Source: Janthinobacterium violaceinigrum
GTDB lineage: Bacteria; Pseudomonadota; Gammaproteobacteria; Burkholderiales; Burkholderiaceae_D
NCBI RefSeq assembly: GCF_009208555.1
Contig: NZ_WFLI01000040.1
Location: 1-54,538 of the forward strand
Reading direction: 5' to 3'
Length of the DNA: 54,538 bases
Shown here: in pieces, positions 24,681 through 33,298 of the stretch
How positions within the stretch are numbered: position 1 is the first letter of the stretch
How the letters are laid out: each line of letters starts with the position of its first letter
The notes under the pieces: model-generated
Databases searched by the model: none
The model's input: only the letters and a program-made list of their open reading frames with translations
Told to the model about the DNA's origin: nothing
Position numbers and translations under genes: made by a program

Positions 24681-25016
24681 TTAGCGGGGCAGCCGGCCCA
24701 GCGCGATTTCGCCCGCGTTGAGGACGATGACCCGTCCGTTCACGTCGGTGCAGTCGCGGTTATTGAGGCGCACGACGGCGCTGTCGACCGACACTTCCGC
24801 GCCCAGGTTGCTGCGCGAGCAGATGCGGTAGGAAGCGGCGTCGGCGCCCGTGTAGATGGCGGCGCCCCGCTCCTTGAGGGCGAAGCACCCGGACGCGCAG
24901 CCTTCGATCGCATACGGCGACAATTGCTGCACCGCCTGTACCGGTTGCGCCTGCGTGCCGGCCGCCAGCAGGGCCAGCACGGCGGCGCAGAGCATCGATG
25001 GACGTCGTGCGGCCAT
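24681..25016 (-). CDS. Small secreted protein of unknown function
   Basis: The 111-residue protein has a clear signal peptide (MAARRPSMLCAAVLALLAAG, cleavage likely after TQA) and a mature part of about 88 residues with four Cys that could form two disulfides (CASGC, ICSRS, NRDC). I do not recognise a family. It starts 2 bp past the yicC stop codon in the same direction and is therefore co-transcribed with it. The tail is tail-to-tail with the DoxX gene. Confidence 0.75.
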   Translation of the reverse strand: MAARRPSMLCAAVLALLAAGTQAQPVQAVQQLSPYAIEGCASGCFALKERGAAIYTGADAASYRICSRSNLGAEVSVDSAVVRLNNRDCTDVNGRVIVLNAGEIALGRLPR

Positions 25017-25018
25017 GC

Positions 25019-25924
25019 TTACTCCAGGTTTTGCACTTGTTCGCGCATCTGCTCGATCAGCAGCTTCAGGTCCATCGACGCGTCGGCCAGTTCCTTGACG
25101 GACGCCTTGGCGCCCAGCGTATTGGCTTCGCGGTTCAGTTCCTGCATCATGAAGTCGAGGCGCTTGCCCACTTGTCCGCCCTTGGTGAGGATGTGGCGCG
25201 TTTCGCCCAGGTGGGCCGACAGGCGCGCCAGTTCTTCCGACACGTCGATGCGGATGCCGTACAGGATGACTTCCTGGCGGATGCGTTCCATGGCGTCCTG
25301 GCGCGACAGGGCCGAATTCGAGCCCTGGCTGGCCAGGCCCAGCGCGTCCTGCATGCGCTCGATGGCTTTTTGCTGGAAGGCCGCCACCACTTGCGGAATC
25401 AGGGGCGTGATGCGCTTGACGATGGCTTCCATCGCTTCGATGCGCGACACCAGCACGGCTTCGAGCGCCGCGCCTTCGCGCTTGCGGCTGTCGACGAAGG
25501 CGGCCACCGTGCGCTTGGTCAGCGCGCCCACATCGGCCTGCAGGGATTCCTGGCCCACTTGCGCTTCTTCGATGACGCCGGGCCAGCGCAGCAGTTCAGC
25601 CACCGTCATGACGGGGGCGGACACAAAATGCTGGCCTACTTCGTTTTGCAGGCGCGCCAGTTCGGCCAGCAGGGGCAGGTTCAACGCCTGCGTGCCGGCT
25701 GTCGCGGCCTTGCGGCCAAAGCTCAGGCGTACTTCGACCTTGCCGCGCGTGATGGCGGACATGACGGCGGCGCGCAAGTCAGGCTCCAGGGCCCGCAGAT
25801 CGTCGTTGATCCGGAATTGCAGGTCGAGAAAGCGCGAGTTGACGCTCTTGATTTCAATTGTCAGTGTGCCTGCAGCACCTTCGCTGGTGGCAACCGCGTA
25901 GCCTGTCATGCTTGAAATGCTCAA
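25019..25924 (-). CDS. yicC: YicC family endoribonuclease
   Basis: The product is about 301 residues. The conserved N-terminus is SMTGYA, followed by EIKSVNSRFLDLQFRI; the C-terminal DUF1732 part contains RIDVSEELARLSAHLGE and GKRLDFMMQELNREANTLGA. YicC has been described as an endoribonuclease acting on small RNAs. I propose a TTG start at 25924, giving MSISSMTGYA, because GGGG lies six bases before it and the family normally begins a few residues before SMTG. ATG codons at 25909 and 25957 are alternatives. Confidence 0.93.
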   Translation of the reverse strand: MSISSMTGYAVATSEGAAGTLTIEIKSVNSRFLDLQFRINDDLRALEPDLRAAVMSAITRGKVEVRLSFGRKAATAGTQALNLPLLAELARLQNEVGQHFVSAPVMTVAELLRWPGVIEEAQVGQESLQADVGALTKRTVAAFVDSRKREGAALEAVLVSRIEAMEAIVKRITPLIPQVVAAFQQKAIERMQDALGLASQGSNSALSRQDAMERIRQEVILYGIRIDVSEELARLSAHLGETRHILTKGGQVGKRLDFMMQELNREANTLGAKASVKELADASMDLKLLIEQMREQVQNLE

Positions 25925-26171
25925 AGGATTCCCCGATTTGATCTTGTATACAGTCACTTATACACTTAATCAGCCAGCGCAGGCAATACCGCCCGCGCCG
26001 CAAAACAGGACCGAAGAGCACGATGGCCTGAAAATTGCTGAATAGTGTGCGTTTTACGGCATTGTAAAGAAAATTGTGTTTGGCGGGGCAGGATTGTAGG
26101 GATCATGTGTGCACCGCCCGCCATTGCGCCCTGCGCTGTTGCATGACTGCAAATAGACGGGCGCGCGATGG

Positions 26172-26177
26172 TAGAAT
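26172..26177 (+). promoter_or_regulatory. -10-like TAGAAT before rph
   Basis: TAGAAT lies 35 bp before the rph ATG; no convincing -35 element is visible. The 254-bp gap between divergent yicC and rph should contain both promoters. Confidence 0.35.
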
Positions 26178-26211
26178 CGCTGCCGCAACCCCAATCACAC
26201 AGGACACTCCC

Positions 26212-26940
26212 ATGACATTTGAATCCCGCCCGAGCGGCCGCGCCGTCGATGCGCTGCGCGCCATCCGCATCACCCGCCAGTACACCAAGCATGCCGAAGG
26301 TTCGGTGCTGATCGAGTGCGGCGACACCAAGGTCATCTGCACCGCCAGCATCGAAGACAAGGTGCCGGGCTTCCTGAAAGGCAAGGGCCAGGGCTGGTTG
26401 ACGGCCGAGTACGGCATGCTGCCCCGCTCGACGCACACGCGCATGGACCGGGAGGCGGCGCGCGGCAAGCAGTCCGGCCGCACGCAGGAAATCCAGCGCC
26501 TGATCGGCCGCTCGCTGCGCGCCGCCTTTGATTTGCAGGCCTTCGGCGAACGCACGCTGCACCTCGATTGCGACGTGATCCAGGCCGATGGCGGCACGCG
26601 CACGGCCTCGATCACGGGCGCCATGGTGGCCGCGTATGACGCGTTTTCCCAGCTGCAGGCGCGCGGCGCGATTGCCGCCATCCCCGTGAAAAGCTTTGTC
26701 GCCGCCATCTCGGTGGGCGTCTACCAGGGCATGCCGGTGCTGGACCTGGACTATGTGGAAGACTCGGGCTGCGACACGGACATGAACGTGGTGATGACGG
26801 AAGCGGGCCACTTCATCGAAGTGCAGGGCACGGCCGAAGGCGCCGCGTTCGACCGCGCGGGCATGAACCGCTTGCTGGACCTGGCGCAGGGCGGCATCGC
26901 CGACCTGATCGTCATGCAGAAGCAGGCGCTGGGCCTGTAA
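26212..26940 (+). CDS. rph: Ribonuclease PH
   Basis: The 242-residue phosphorolytic 3'-to-5' exoribonuclease trims tRNA 3' ends. It starts MTFESRPSGRAVDALR and shows all family blocks: GSVLIECGDTKVICTAS, GWLTAEYGMLPRSTHTRMDR, GRTQEIQRLIGRSLRA, DCDVIQADGGTRTASITGA, DLDYVEDSGCDTDMNVVM. The length is normal. The start is supported by AGGA seven bases before the ATG. It leads the rightward rph-rdgB-hemW group. Confidence 0.98.
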   Translation: MTFESRPSGRAVDALRAIRITRQYTKHAEGSVLIECGDTKVICTASIEDKVPGFLKGKGQGWLTAEYGMLPRSTHTRMDREAARGKQSGRTQEIQRLIGRSLRAAFDLQAFGERTLHLDCDVIQADGGTRTASITGAMVAAYDAFSQLQARGAIAAIPVKSFVAAISVGVYQGMPVLDLDYVEDSGCDTDMNVVMTEAGHFIEVQGTAEGAAFDRAGMNRLLDLAQGGIADLIVMQKQALGL

Positions 26941-27106
26941 TCTTTACGTAGATTTACACAGTGCCGCCCCCCGCGTGGGGCAAATAGCCCACAGCTGCCG
27001 CTTCCGATGGCGGCGGCGGGACGCGGTGAGGGGGGCGCAAAAGGTTTACAATGTCGGCACTTCATGCCGCCACCGAACGGGTGGCCGCTCAACCGGATAT
27101 CGCCCC

Positions 27107-27691
27107 ATGACCCAACGCCTCATTCTCGCCTCCAACAACGCCGGCAAGCTCAAGGAATTCAACGAGCTGCTCTCGACCATCGGTTTTTCCGTCCACGCCC
27201 AGGGCGAGTACGACGTCCCGGAAAGCGAGGAACCGTTCCACACCTTCGTTGAAAACGCGCTGCAAAAGGCGCGCCACGCGGCTCGCCTGACGGGCTTGCC
27301 GGCGCTGGCCGACGATTCCGGCGTGTGCGTCAACGCGCTCGGCGGCGCCCCCGGCGTGTACTCGGCCCGCTATGCAGGCGAGCCGAAATCGGATGCCGCC
27401 AACAGCGCCAAGCTGATCGCCGACCTCGAGGCGCATGCCGACAAGTCCGCGTATTACTACTGCGTGCTGGTCTACGTGCGCCATGCGGACGACCCGCAGC
27501 CGGTGATCGCCGACGGTCGCTGGAATGGCGAAATGATTGCCGCGCCGCGCGGCCAGGGCGGCTTCGGCTACGATCCGCATTTCTATATTCCTGCGCTGGG
27601 CAAGTGCGCGGCCGAACTGACGTCCGATGAAAAGAACGCGCTGTCGCACCGCGGCCAGGCCCTGCGCGCGCTGGTGGAAAAGCTGCGATGA
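27107..27691 (+). CDS. rdgB: RdgB/HAM1 non-canonical purine NTP pyrophosphatase
   Basis: The 194-residue enzyme hydrolyses dITP, dHAPTP and XTP to the monophosphates and so keeps deaminated purines out of DNA and RNA. Family motifs are intact: LASNNAGKLKEF near the N-terminus, TFVENALQKARHAA, ALADDSGVCVNAL, APRGQGGFGYDPHF and the C-terminal LSHRGQAL. Start 27107 (MTQRL) fits the family. The last bases overlap the hemW start (ATGA), indicating coupling. Confidence 0.97.
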   Translation: MTQRLILASNNAGKLKEFNELLSTIGFSVHAQGEYDVPESEEPFHTFVENALQKARHAARLTGLPALADDSGVCVNALGGAPGVYSARYAGEPKSDAANSAKLIADLEAHADKSAYYYCVLVYVRHADDPQPVIADGRWNGEMIAAPRGQGGFGYDPHFYIPALGKCAAELTSDEKNALSHRGQALRALVEKLR

Positions 27692-28962
27692 TCCCGATCA
27701 AACTGGTGGGCGCCGTTGCCAAGTCGGCAGCCAAGCCGGGCGTTTCGCCCGCGCCGCAGGACGGCATTTCCGGCGCGGCGGGCGCGGCGCTGAAGTATCT
27801 GCAGCCGGGCGCGCTGAACCTGACGGCCCTGCCGCCGCTGTCGCTGTACATCCATTTCCCGTGGTGCGTGAAAAAATGCCCGTACTGCGATTTCAATTCG
27901 CACGAAGTGCGCGGCAGCTTCCCGGAAGCCGAATACCTGGCGGCCCTGCGCCTGGACCTGGAAATGGCGCTGCCGCTGATCTGGGGCCGCAAGATCCACA
28001 CCATCTTCATCGGCGGCGGCACGCCCAGCCTGATGTCGGCGGCGGGGCTGGACCGGCTGATGTCGGACGTGCGCACCTTGCTGCCGCTGGAGCCCGATTG
28101 CGAAATCACCATGGAAGCCAATCCGGGCACGTTTGAAACGGAAAAATTCAAGTCCTACCGGGCCAGCGGCATCAACCGCCTGTCGATCGGCATCCAGAGC
28201 TTCAATGGCCGCCATCTGCAGGCGCTGGGACGCATCCATGACGACGCCGAGGCGCGCCGCGCGGTGGAGATCGCGCACGCCCACTTCGATAATTTCAACC
28301 TCGACCTGATGTACGCGCTGCCCACGCAAACCTTGGCCGAGGCGCAGCAGGACCTGGAGACGGCGCTGTCGTTCGCGCCGCCGCACCTGTCGCTGTACCA
28401 CCTGACCCTGGAGCCGAACACCCTGTTCGCCAAGTACCCGCCCGTGCTGCCGGACGACGACGAGAGCGCCGACATCGCCGACATGGTGGCTGCGCGCGCG
28501 GCGCAGGCCGGCTACGGCCGCTATGAAGTGTCGGCCTACGCGCAGCCGGGCCGCCAGGCAAAGCACAACCGCAACTACTGGGAATTCGGCGACTATCTGG
28601 GTATCGGCGCGGGCGCCCATTCGAAGATCTCGTTCCCGCACCGCGTGCTGCGCCAGGCCCGCTACAAGCAGCCGAAGGCGTACATGGATGCGGTCATCGC
28701 CGGCAACCCCGTGCAGGAAGAGCGCGAGCTGGCGCGCGAGGAGATGGGTTTCGAGTTCATGCTCAATACCCTGCGCCTGACGCAGGGCTTTTCGCCCAAC
28801 CTGTTCGCCGAGCGCACGGGGCTGGCCATCAACGCCATCGAGCAGCCGCTGAATGCGGCCGAAGCGAAAGGCTTGCTGTACCGCGACCACCAGATCATCC
28901 GCCCGACGGAACTGGGATTGCGCTTCCTGAACGACCTGCAGCAGATGTTCCTGGAAGATTAG
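27688..28962 (+). CDS. hemW: Radical SAM heme chaperone HemW
   Basis: The 424-residue protein has the HemW iron-sulfur motif CVKKCPYC (a CxxxCxxC triad) at about residues 60-67 with the following DFNSH, then the SAM-binding GGGTPSLM and EANPGT, and the C-terminal HemN_C domain. In the family HemW binds heme and delivers it to apo-proteins. It is distinct from HemN, which has an additional N-terminal part. An N-terminal extension of about 50 residues precedes the core. Its stop overlaps that of the convergent TPR gene by four bases. Confidence 0.95.
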   Translation: MIPIKLVGAVAKSAAKPGVSPAPQDGISGAAGAALKYLQPGALNLTALPPLSLYIHFPWCVKKCPYCDFNSHEVRGSFPEAEYLAALRLDLEMALPLIWGRKIHTIFIGGGTPSLMSAAGLDRLMSDVRTLLPLEPDCEITMEANPGTFETEKFKSYRASGINRLSIGIQSFNGRHLQALGRIHDDAEARRAVEIAHAHFDNFNLDLMYALPTQTLAEAQQDLETALSFAPPHLSLYHLTLEPNTLFAKYPPVLPDDDESADIADMVAARAAQAGYGRYEVSAYAQPGRQAKHNRNYWEFGDYLGIGAGAHSKISFPHRVLRQARYKQPKAYMDAVIAGNPVQEERELAREEMGFEFMLNTLRLTQGFSPNLFAERTGLAINAIEQPLNAAEAKGLLYRDHQIIRPTELGLRFLNDLQQMFLED

Positions 28963-30134
28963 TGCGTGGCGGCGGCGCGCAGGCGCTGCAGCTTGGCCGC
29001 GTACAGCCCGTGATCGCTGCGCGTGGTGCTGGTTTCCAGTGCCAGTTCCAGCTGCCTGCCCGCCTGCGCCATCTGTCCCAGGCGGGCATACGCCTGCGCC
29101 AGCCAGAAGTGGAATTCATGGTAGTACGGATCGCGCGCAAGTTCACGGCTGAACAGCCGCGCGGCTTCCTGGTACTCGCCTTTCTGCATGGCTGTCTTGC
29201 CCAGGTTGAAGTAGTGGAACGGCGGTTGCGGCTGCAAGGCCAGCAGGCGCCGGCGCAGGGGCAGGGCCTCTTGCGCCATGCCCGACGCTTCCAGCGCTTG
29301 CGCCAGGTTCGACAGCAGCACCGTATTGTCCGGCGAGCGCGTCAGCGCATGGGCCAGGGTGCGCCGCGCCGCCGCCAGGTCGCCATGGCGGAACTGGATC
29401 ACGCCCAGGGTGTTGTAGGCGCCGCTGAACGACGGGTCCTGCCCGATGGCGGCCCTGGCCCACCAGTAAGCCTGGTCCAGCTGGCCTTCGCTCATGGTCT
29501 CGGCGGCGCGGTTGTTCATGTACATGGCAACGATGGTTGCCTCGTCGAGTTCGCGCGTGCGATAGCTGCCCATCTCCCCGGACGGCAGGAAATCGATCAC
29601 CATCATGCCCTTGGCATCGTACCTGCCGGACTTGTCGTCCAGCCGCTGGCCCAGTACGAGGTTGACGTGGCCGGCGACAAAATACATGTTGCCGCTGCGG
29701 CTCCAGCTTTCCTCGCCCAGCACTTCCTGGTAGCGCACGGTCAAGCCCATTTCATGCGCCAGCGCCGCCGTCATGATCACCAGCGACAGGCAGTTGCCCT
29801 GGCGCGCGGCAAACGTTTCGCGCGCATTGCGGGTCAGCTCCGCATCGTATTCCAGTTGCAGCCGGGTCTTGTCGTACAGCGCGTCGTAGAGCGCCGCGCG
29901 GTCGTTCTTGTGGCGCGCTTCGCGCCGCACTTCCGTGCGCACATACTGCCGCATGGTGTCGTCGAGGGCAAAGACCTGGCTGGCGTCGATGGCGGCGGCC
30001 GGCGCGAAATCGGCGTCATTGAAGATGGGGGGCACGCTGGCGGGCGGGGTGGCGGCGCAGGCTGCAAGGGCGGCGCAGAGCAGGGCGGCGCCCACGCGCA
30101 TGAGGCGCTGGGCGGTAACAAGATAGGGGCGCAT
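28959..30134 (-). CDS. TPR lipoprotein with a transglutaminase-like domain
   Basis: The 391-residue protein begins with a lipoprotein signal ending LAAC (Cys 26). A transglutaminase-like domain follows with a candidate triad C115 (RQGNCLSL), H156 (AGHVNLVL) and D181 (VIDFLPS). From about residue 195 on there are some five tetratricopeptide repeats (AYNTLGVIQFRHGDLAAARR, HYFNLGKTAMQKGEYQEAAR). The start at 30134 gives a perfect signal peptide; the frame upstream of it is not coding. The role is unknown. Such proteins may bind or process cell-envelope peptides. It is convergent with hemW. Confidence 0.85.
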   Translation of the reverse strand: MRPYLVTAQRLMRVGAALLCAALAACAATPPASVPPIFNDADFAPAAAIDASQVFALDDTMRQYVRTEVRREARHKNDRAALYDALYDKTRLQLEYDAELTRNARETFAARQGNCLSLVIMTAALAHEMGLTVRYQEVLGEESWSRSGNMYFVAGHVNLVLGQRLDDKSGRYDAKGMMVIDFLPSGEMGSYRTRELDEATIVAMYMNNRAAETMSEGQLDQAYWWARAAIGQDPSFSGAYNTLGVIQFRHGDLAAARRTLAHALTRSPDNTVLLSNLAQALEASGMAQEALPLRRRLLALQPQPPFHYFNLGKTAMQKGEYQEAARLFSRELARDPYYHEFHFWLAQAYARLGQMAQAGRQLELALETSTTRSDHGLYAAKLQRLRAAATH

Positions 30135-30256
30135 GGTCTCTCCCTGGAGGCGCCGGCTTGTGCATGTCGCGGTGGCGCGCCAGTCCCACCTGAAACCAGT
30201 ATCGGCGCGCCTGGCGCCGCTGTCAAATACTTTGCTGGCCGGGCCGTGCGCCAGCC

Positions 30257-30354
30257 TTAAAACTCTTCCCAGTCCTGGTCGCCGGCGATATGGGCTGGCG
30301 TTTTGTGCGGTGCAGCACCAGCCGTCCTGGCAGGGGCTGGCGTGGGGGCCTTGG
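30257..30354 (-). pseudogene. Frameshifted C-terminal tail of the chemoreceptor (linker plus xWxxF pentapeptide)
   Basis: Directly after the chemoreceptor stop codon, in another reading frame, the minus strand encodes a Pro/Ala/Lys-rich linker (KPLTKAPTPAPARTAG) ending IAGDQDWEEF and a TAA at 30257-30259. Many betaproteobacterial chemoreceptors end in exactly this way: a flexible linker and a C-terminal WEEF-type pentapeptide that tethers CheR and CheB. A one-base indel between about 30358 and 30385 would therefore have cut this tail off. Confidence 0.75.
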
Positions 30355-31878
30355 TTAGCGGCTTGCGTTGCGCGCCTGGTCCTGCATGCTTTCGGCCGCC
30401 GCTGCCGCTTCTTCCACCAGGGCCGCATTTTGCTGCGTCACCTGGTCCATCTGCGCGATGGCCTGGTTGACCTGGTCGATGCCCATGCTTTGCTCGGCGC
30501 TGGCGGCAGTGATCTCGGCCATGATGTCGGTGACGCGGCGCACGCTGTCGACCACTTCGCCCATGGTGCTGCCCGCCTGCTGCACCAGCCGGGTGCCGTT
30601 GTTGACCTGTTCCACGGAGTCGCCGATCAGGGTCTTGATTTCGCGCGCCGCCGCGGCCGAACGCTGCGCCAGGCTGCGCACTTCCGTGGCGACGACGGCA
30701 AAGCCGCGTCCCTGCTCGCCGGCCCTGGCCGCTTCGACGGCCGCATTCAATGCCAGGATATTCGTCTGGAAGGCGATGCCGTCGATGACGCCGATGATGT
30801 CGACGATCTTGGTCGATGCCGTGTCGATGGCGCCCATGGTGTCGACCACCTGGCTGACGATGCTGCCGCCCCGTTCGGCCACGCCGGAAGCGGCTACCGC
30901 CATCTGGTTGGCCTGGCGCGCATTGTCGGCATTCTGCTTCACGGTGCTGGTCAGTTCCTCCATCGACGACGCCGTCTCTTCCAGCGAACTGGCCTGCTGC
31001 TCCGTGCGCGCCGACAAGTCCTGGTTGCCCGCAGCGATTTCGCCCGATGCCGTGGCAATCGCGTTGGTGCCCGTCTGCACTTCCGACACCACCTTGCGCA
31101 GTGCCTCGTTCATGCCGTGCAGCGCGCGCATCAGGTCGCCGATCTCATCGCTGGCAGGCGTGCCGAAGTGCGTGCGCAGGTCGCCGTCGGCCACCGTTTC
31201 AGCCACTTTCACGGCAGCCTTCAATGGCTGCGTGATCGAACGCGTGATCAGCCAGGCGCAGACGCTGCCCAGCGCCACCACCAGCACGCACAGGGTCAGC
31301 AGCAGGGTAAAGCTGCGTTCATTGGCCGCTTCAATGGCTTGCGCCGTGGCGTCGATGGCCTTGCGCTGCTGCGCCAGCAGGGCCTTGACGTTGTTCTGGT
31401 AATTGGTGGCGGCGGGCGCGAAGCTGTCGCGGTAGGTGCGTTCCGCCTGCGCCGCGTTGCCCGCCTTGCGCGCATTCATGACCAGGGTCTTGGCATCCTG
31501 GTATTTGACGCGCTCGGCGATGGATGCCTTGAAGATGCTCTTTTCTTCGTCGCTGTCGAGCAGCGCTTCGATCTTCTTCAGCAGTTCGCTGCCCTGTTTC
31601 GTGCTGTCGGCGATGGTGTCGGCAAATACGTTCGACAGCGTTTCATCGGTGCTCCTGGCGATCATCGAGGTGCGCGCGATGGCCGAGTAAATCAGCACAT
31701 ACCAGTCCGAGACAAGGCGTTCCTTGGCCAGCGGTTTTTCCATCATTTGCCGGGTCGCTTCCGCATTCACGCGGGCGCTGTACAGTGCGTACGAGGTGGA
31801 GATCACGGACAGCAGCAGCACCAGCGCGAAGCCTGCAGCCAGGCGCGTGCCGATACGAAGGTGGGAGAGGGCGTGCAT
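30355..31878 (-). CDS. Methyl-accepting chemotaxis protein (C-terminus probably frameshifted)
   Basis: The 507-residue chemoreceptor has a first membrane segment at about 9-30, a four-helix-bundle periplasmic sensor domain (about 31-190) and a second membrane segment at about 190-212. A HAMP domain follows (RSITQPLKAAVKVAETVADG) and then a signalling domain with the conserved hairpin tip (IDGIAFQTNILALNAAVEAA). It stops early after QDQARNASR. The usual linker and xWxxF tail are found in another frame immediately downstream. Start 31878 (MHALSHLRIG) is preferred over an upstream in-frame ATG. Ligand unknown. Confidence 0.93.
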   Translation of the reverse strand: MHALSHLRIGTRLAAGFALVLLLSVISTSYALYSARVNAEATRQMMEKPLAKERLVSDWYVLIYSAIARTSMIARSTDETLSNVFADTIADSTKQGSELLKKIEALLDSDEEKSIFKASIAERVKYQDAKTLVMNARKAGNAAQAERTYRDSFAPAATNYQNNVKALLAQQRKAIDATAQAIEAANERSFTLLLTLCVLVVALGSVCAWLITRSITQPLKAAVKVAETVADGDLRTHFGTPASDEIGDLMRALHGMNEALRKVVSEVQTGTNAIATASGEIAAGNQDLSARTEQQASSLEETASSMEELTSTVKQNADNARQANQMAVAASGVAERGGSIVSQVVDTMGAIDTASTKIVDIIGVIDGIAFQTNILALNAAVEAARAGEQGRGFAVVATEVRSLAQRSAAAAREIKTLIGDSVEQVNNGTRLVQQAGSTMGEVVDSVRRVTDIMAEITAASAEQSMGIDQVNQAIAQMDQVTQQNAALVEEAAAAAESMQDQARNASR

Positions 31879-31998
31879 GGTGGGACTCCTGTCGCAAGGG
31901 GAATTGAATTGCCTGTGCGACATAGTATGCACTGATTAGTGACCAATAGGCGAGGGAAAAGCGCGCTTGTTTCGGCGCCTGTTGCAGCCACGCCCGTG

Positions 31999-33072
31999 CT
32001 ACAGATCGCCCGCCTGGCGCAGGTCCGGCTGCTCTGCCCAGCGGGCGAAGGCGGCGGCCATGCGCTCGCTTTCTGCGATGGCGCGGCGCCAGTCGCGCAT
32101 GCGCGCCGCGTGGTCCTGGCCGTAATGGGGAAAGTCGCGCCGGTCCGGTAGTTTGCCATTGGGCAAGCTGGCCACGAAGGCGGGCGAGGGCGAGACGAGG
32201 ATCATGTTGTCGAGCGCGCTATCGCCGCTGCGGGCGCGGCGCCAGGGCATGGCTTTGTCCAGCCAGCCCGGCACGATATGGTCGGCAAAGTGCGGGTACA
32301 GCACCAGGTCCGGTTCGCGCTGGTAGGGCAGGTGCAAATGGTAGTCGACCAGGCCGCCGTCCCAGTAACGTCCCGGCGGCGCGCCGGCGATGTCCGTGAC
32401 CGCGTCGAGCACCAGCGGGATGGAACCGGAGGCCAGCAGCGCGTCGCGCAGGTTGTCCTGCGCCAGCGGCACGAAATGGGAATGAAAGGCGTCGAAGCGC
32501 GAGCGCAGCCAGCTGGCGCCATCGGGACCCGCATGGAACACCGCGCGCTCGAGCGACGCGGCCAGGCGCGCGCGCGCCACGGCATTGCCGGCGGCGGCCA
32601 GCAGGAAGCCGCGCCGGTCGCGCCATTTTCCCGGTTGCGCCAGGGCGCCGATGCCGCGCACGGCCAGCACCGACAGGCTATGCCGCGCGTGCTGCAGCAG
32701 TTGCGCATCCTGGCCATCGAGGACGGCGTCGAGCAGGGCGCGGCACGTGCGGCTGACGTGCGCCGCATCGGGTTTGTCGGGGTAGCGCTGGCCCACGTAT
32801 TCGCGCACCAGGCGGCGCTGCGCGGCGACCGGGTCGGGGAACACGGCGGCGGCCATGCGCCAGGCGCCGATCGAGGCGCCGACAAACTGGCGCGCACGGG
32901 GCGCCTGCGGCAGAAAGTCGCCGAACAGCCAGCAATCGAGCTGGTGCAGGATCAAGCCTTTTGGCCCGCCTGCCGCGGCGGGAACGATGGCGACGTCAAG
33001 CGCGCGCAAGCCGTTTTCGGCGATGCGGGCGCGGGCGCGGCGGCCCAGGCGGATGGTGATTGGCGATTGCAT
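31999..33072 (-). CDS. Patatin-like phospholipase
   Basis: The 357-residue protein shows the patatin catalytic layout: an oxyanion-hole-like GGPKG at 35-39, the nucleophile elbow GASIG at 65-69 (S67), and the catalytic Asp in DGG (D238, RYWDGGLVDYHL). It probably hydrolyses acyl esters. No signal peptide is evident, so it is likely cytoplasmic. Start 33072 (MQSPITIRLG) is uncertain; an upstream ATG at 33144 would add 24 residues of poor quality. It is a single gene between the chemoreceptor and a lipoprotein. Confidence 0.85.
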   Translation of the reverse strand: MQSPITIRLGRRARARIAENGLRALDVAIVPAAAGGPKGLILHQLDCWLFGDFLPQAPRARQFVGASIGAWRMAAAVFPDPVAAQRRLVREYVGQRYPDKPDAAHVSRTCRALLDAVLDGQDAQLLQHARHSLSVLAVRGIGALAQPGKWRDRRGFLLAAAGNAVARARLAASLERAVFHAGPDGASWLRSRFDAFHSHFVPLAQDNLRDALLASGSIPLVLDAVTDIAGAPPGRYWDGGLVDYHLHLPYQREPDLVLYPHFADHIVPGWLDKAMPWRRARSGDSALDNMILVSPSPAFVASLPNGKLPDRRDFPHYGQDHAARMRDWRRAIAESERMAAAFARWAEQPDLRQAGDL

Positions 33073-33298
33073 GGGCGATGGAATAGGCAAGCGGAAAGTA
33101 GGAAGCGGCAAGCGGACTGTAGCCTTGTATTCTACCTTCAGCATGGCGCCGCGACACAGTTGTGCGCGCGATAGTCACATTGTTGGTATTAGTTATTTTC
33201 TTTTGGGCAAGCATTCTCTTGAGAAATATTGCATAATACTCGGCGTTAAGTTTTTGGCATGTGCCAAGGATGTGTCACGCCTTTTTTACTGGAATAGT

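Noticed and set aside
30135..30428. N-terminal extension of the TPR lipoprotein to an ATG at 30428
   Set aside because: It would bury the lipoprotein signal peptide 98 residues inside the protein and would run through the chemoreceptor tail remnant and the receptor's 3' end.
30133..31935. 600-codon open frame opposite the chemoreceptor
   Set aside because: It is antisense to a clear chemoreceptor and has no recognisable domain.
33085..33120. Short direct repeat of GGCAAGCGGA before the patatin gene
   Set aside because: Two partial copies of about 10 bp in purine-rich DNA are too weak to call an operator.
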